Below are positions 6,071-6,957 of a stretch of 6,957 nucleotides of DNA, piece after piece. The notes under the pieces were generated by a model that did not search any database, had not been told where the DNA came from, and saw only the letters and a program-made list of their open reading frames with translations. Position 1 is the stretch's first letter; each line of letters opens with the position of its first letter. This stretch comes from an uncultured Lachnospiraceae bacterium. GTDB taxonomy: Bacteria; Bacillota_A; Clostridia; Lachnospirales; Lachnospiraceae. Made by a program: the position numbers and the translations under genes. The DNA lies in assembly GCA_946614075.1 (NCBI GenBank), contig CAMOGO010000061.1, forward strand, positions 1-6,957, read 5' to 3'.

Positions 6071-6132
6071 TTACAATGTCGTTCTTACCGATAGGATTAG
6101 GATAGATTTCTATTACATTTCAACGTTACAAT
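6070..6132 (+). promoter_or_regulatory. Candidate promoter region for the Mur ligase
   Basis: TTTACA (6070-6075) is 16 bases from TAGGAT (6092-6097). A second, better -10, TACAAT (6127-6132, five of six), has no good -35. Either would transcribe the Mur ligase separately from pncB. Confidence 0.35.
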
Positions 6133-6135
6133 ACA

Positions 6136-6170
6136 AAAGGAGAGTTGGAAGGATCCGACTTGGAAGGGGA
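6136..6170 (+). promoter_or_regulatory. Displaced ribosome site ahead of the Mur ligase
   Basis: The best ribosome site, AAGGAGAG (6137-6144), lies 38 bases before the ATG at 6183, too far to serve it. A weaker GGAAGGGGA (6162-6170) is 12 bases upstream, a long but usable spacing. GGAAGGA (6147-6153) is 6 bases ahead of a TTG at 6160 in another frame. An in-frame TAG at 6171-6173 prevents the ligase frame from starting further upstream. This pattern bears on whether the start is intact. Confidence 0.5.
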
Positions 6171-6182
6171 TAGACAAGTAGT

Positions 6183-6957
6183 ATGGATATCAGGCACTGG
6201 ACGATCGATTCAAGAAACGTCAAGGATCCAGCGGACGTTTTTGTAGCTGTCCGTGGATATCACGATGATGGGCATCGCTTTATACCGGATGCCGTAGCGC
6301 GAGGCGCCAGAACGATCGTAGCCGAAAGACGCCAGGACCTGCCGGAGGACGTGGAGCAGATCATCGTTCCGGATACGGTCCGGTATCTCAGAGAGCGCCT
6401 GAAGGCAGAGGTCTATCCTGAGATCCAGGATGTGACGCTCATAGGGATCACCGGGACCAATGGAAAGACGACGATCTGTTACCTGATCTATCAGCTTTTG
6501 AACATGCTTGACATCCCCTGCGCATACATCGGTACGATCGGCTTTTTCTGCCGCGGCGAAAAGCGTCCCATCCCGAATACGACACCGGACACTCTGCTGC
6601 TCTACCAGCTCGTGCACGAGGCCAAAAGCCAGGGCTGCCAGACGATAGTGCTTGAGGTGTCGAGCCATTCTCTTGAGGAAGGCAGACTGTACGGCCTGAA
6701 GCTTTCGGTGGCCGGATTTTCCAACCTGACCAGGGATCATCTGGATTTTCACAAGACGATGGAGAGGTACCTGGAGGCGAAAAGAAAGATCCTTCAGTAT
6801 CTGAAGCCGGATGGAACGATGATCGTCAACCGGGATGATGAGAAAGCGGATGCTTTTCTGGACCCACGCATGGTCCAGATCGGAACGATAAAGGAGCGCT
6901 TCCTTCCGGATTATCCGGTGAGCGCATGGCTAAACAAGGAAAAGAGCCTTTTTGACG
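6183..6957 (+). CDS. murE: MurE-type Mur ligase, 3' end beyond the window
   Basis: MurE ligases add the third residue (diaminopimelate or lysine) to UDP-MurNAc-L-Ala-D-Glu with ATP, a cytoplasmic step in peptidoglycan synthesis. The 258 residues seen cover the UDP-binding domain and much of the ATPase domain. TIDSRNV (7-13) and VFVAVRGYHDDGHRFI (19-34) are the UDP-MurNAc region. GITGTNGKTT (88-97) is the P-loop, NTTPD (132-136) and LEVSSHSL (157-164) are substrate contacts, and NLTRDHLDFH (181-190) follows. K200 in YLEAKRK is the lysine carbamylated in the family. The amino acid added cannot be told because the C-terminal domain is missing. The N-terminus is about 20 residues shorter than in E. 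coli MurE, and the usual extension may lie in another frame. The gene is outside a recognisable cell-division cluster, so it may be a second MurE-like copy. Confidence 0.88.
   Translation, partial: MDIRHWTIDSRNVKDPADVFVAVRGYHDDGHRFIPDAVARGARTIVAERRQDLPEDVEQIIVPDTVRYLRERLKAEVYPEIQDVTLIGITGTNGKTTICYLIYQLLNMLDIPCAYIGTIGFFCRGEKRPIPNTTPDTLLLYQLVHEAKSQGCQTIVLEVSSHSLEEGRLYGLKLSVAGFSNLTRDHLDFHKTMERYLEAKRKILQYLKPDGTMIVNRDDEKADAFLDPRMVQIGTIKERFLPDYPVSAWLNKEKSLFD

Noticed and set aside
6210..6752. Minus-strand 180-codon frame over the Mur ligase
   Set aside because: The plus strand encodes the MurE P-loop and following motifs in order; the reverse frame has none.

Overview
The window looks like chromosomal DNA from an anaerobic, fairly GC-rich Firmicute, probably a clostridial or Lachnospiraceae-type organism. 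The reasons are strong AGGAGG-type ribosome sites, hairpin-plus-U-tract terminators, a 2Fe-type desulfoferrodoxin (an oxygen-defence protein of anaerobes), and proteins of Firmicute type. This taxonomic call is inference; no rRNA or other marker gene is present.

Layout, left to right. (1) Positions 1-80 hold what may be the 3' end of an unidentified gene. It runs into a 143-bp tandem array (69-211) of a 26-bp unit that is itself two degenerate 13-bp halves. (2) alr (254-1423), alanine racemase, is followed by a GC-rich hairpin. (3) A 199-aa class I SAM-dependent methyltransferase (1521-2120) is followed by a strong intrinsic terminator (2237-2276). (4) dfx, desulfoferrodoxin (2343-2717), has its own terminator. 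(5) A gene-free stretch, 2763-3133, is almost filled by one long palindromic element (2769-3106) that looks like a non-autonomous mobile element. Three short CCGATGTYAC repeats lie at its right edge, the last covering the stop codon of the next gene. (6) pepD (minus strand, 4597-3134), an M20-family aminoacyl-histidine dipeptidase, converges on dfx. (7) A divergent intergenic region (4598-4817) carries hairpins and candidate promoters in both directions. (8) pncB (4818-6032) is nicotinate phosphoribosyltransferase. (9) murE-type Mur ligase (6183 to the window end, 3' truncated) has an unusually short N-terminus.

The genes do not form one operon. Terminators, the change of strand and 100-400-base gaps split them into mostly single-gene units. 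Two concern peptidoglycan precursors (Alr makes D-alanine; MurE adds the third residue of the stem peptide). One concerns peptide salvage, one NAD salvage and one superoxide removal. All six recognisable genes belong to known families. The less ordinary material is between the genes: the 26/13-bp array before alr, the palindromic element between dfx and pepD, a promoter-like site overlapping a terminator ahead of dfx, and a possible frame break at the start of the Mur ligase. I do not see a new multi-gene system here.
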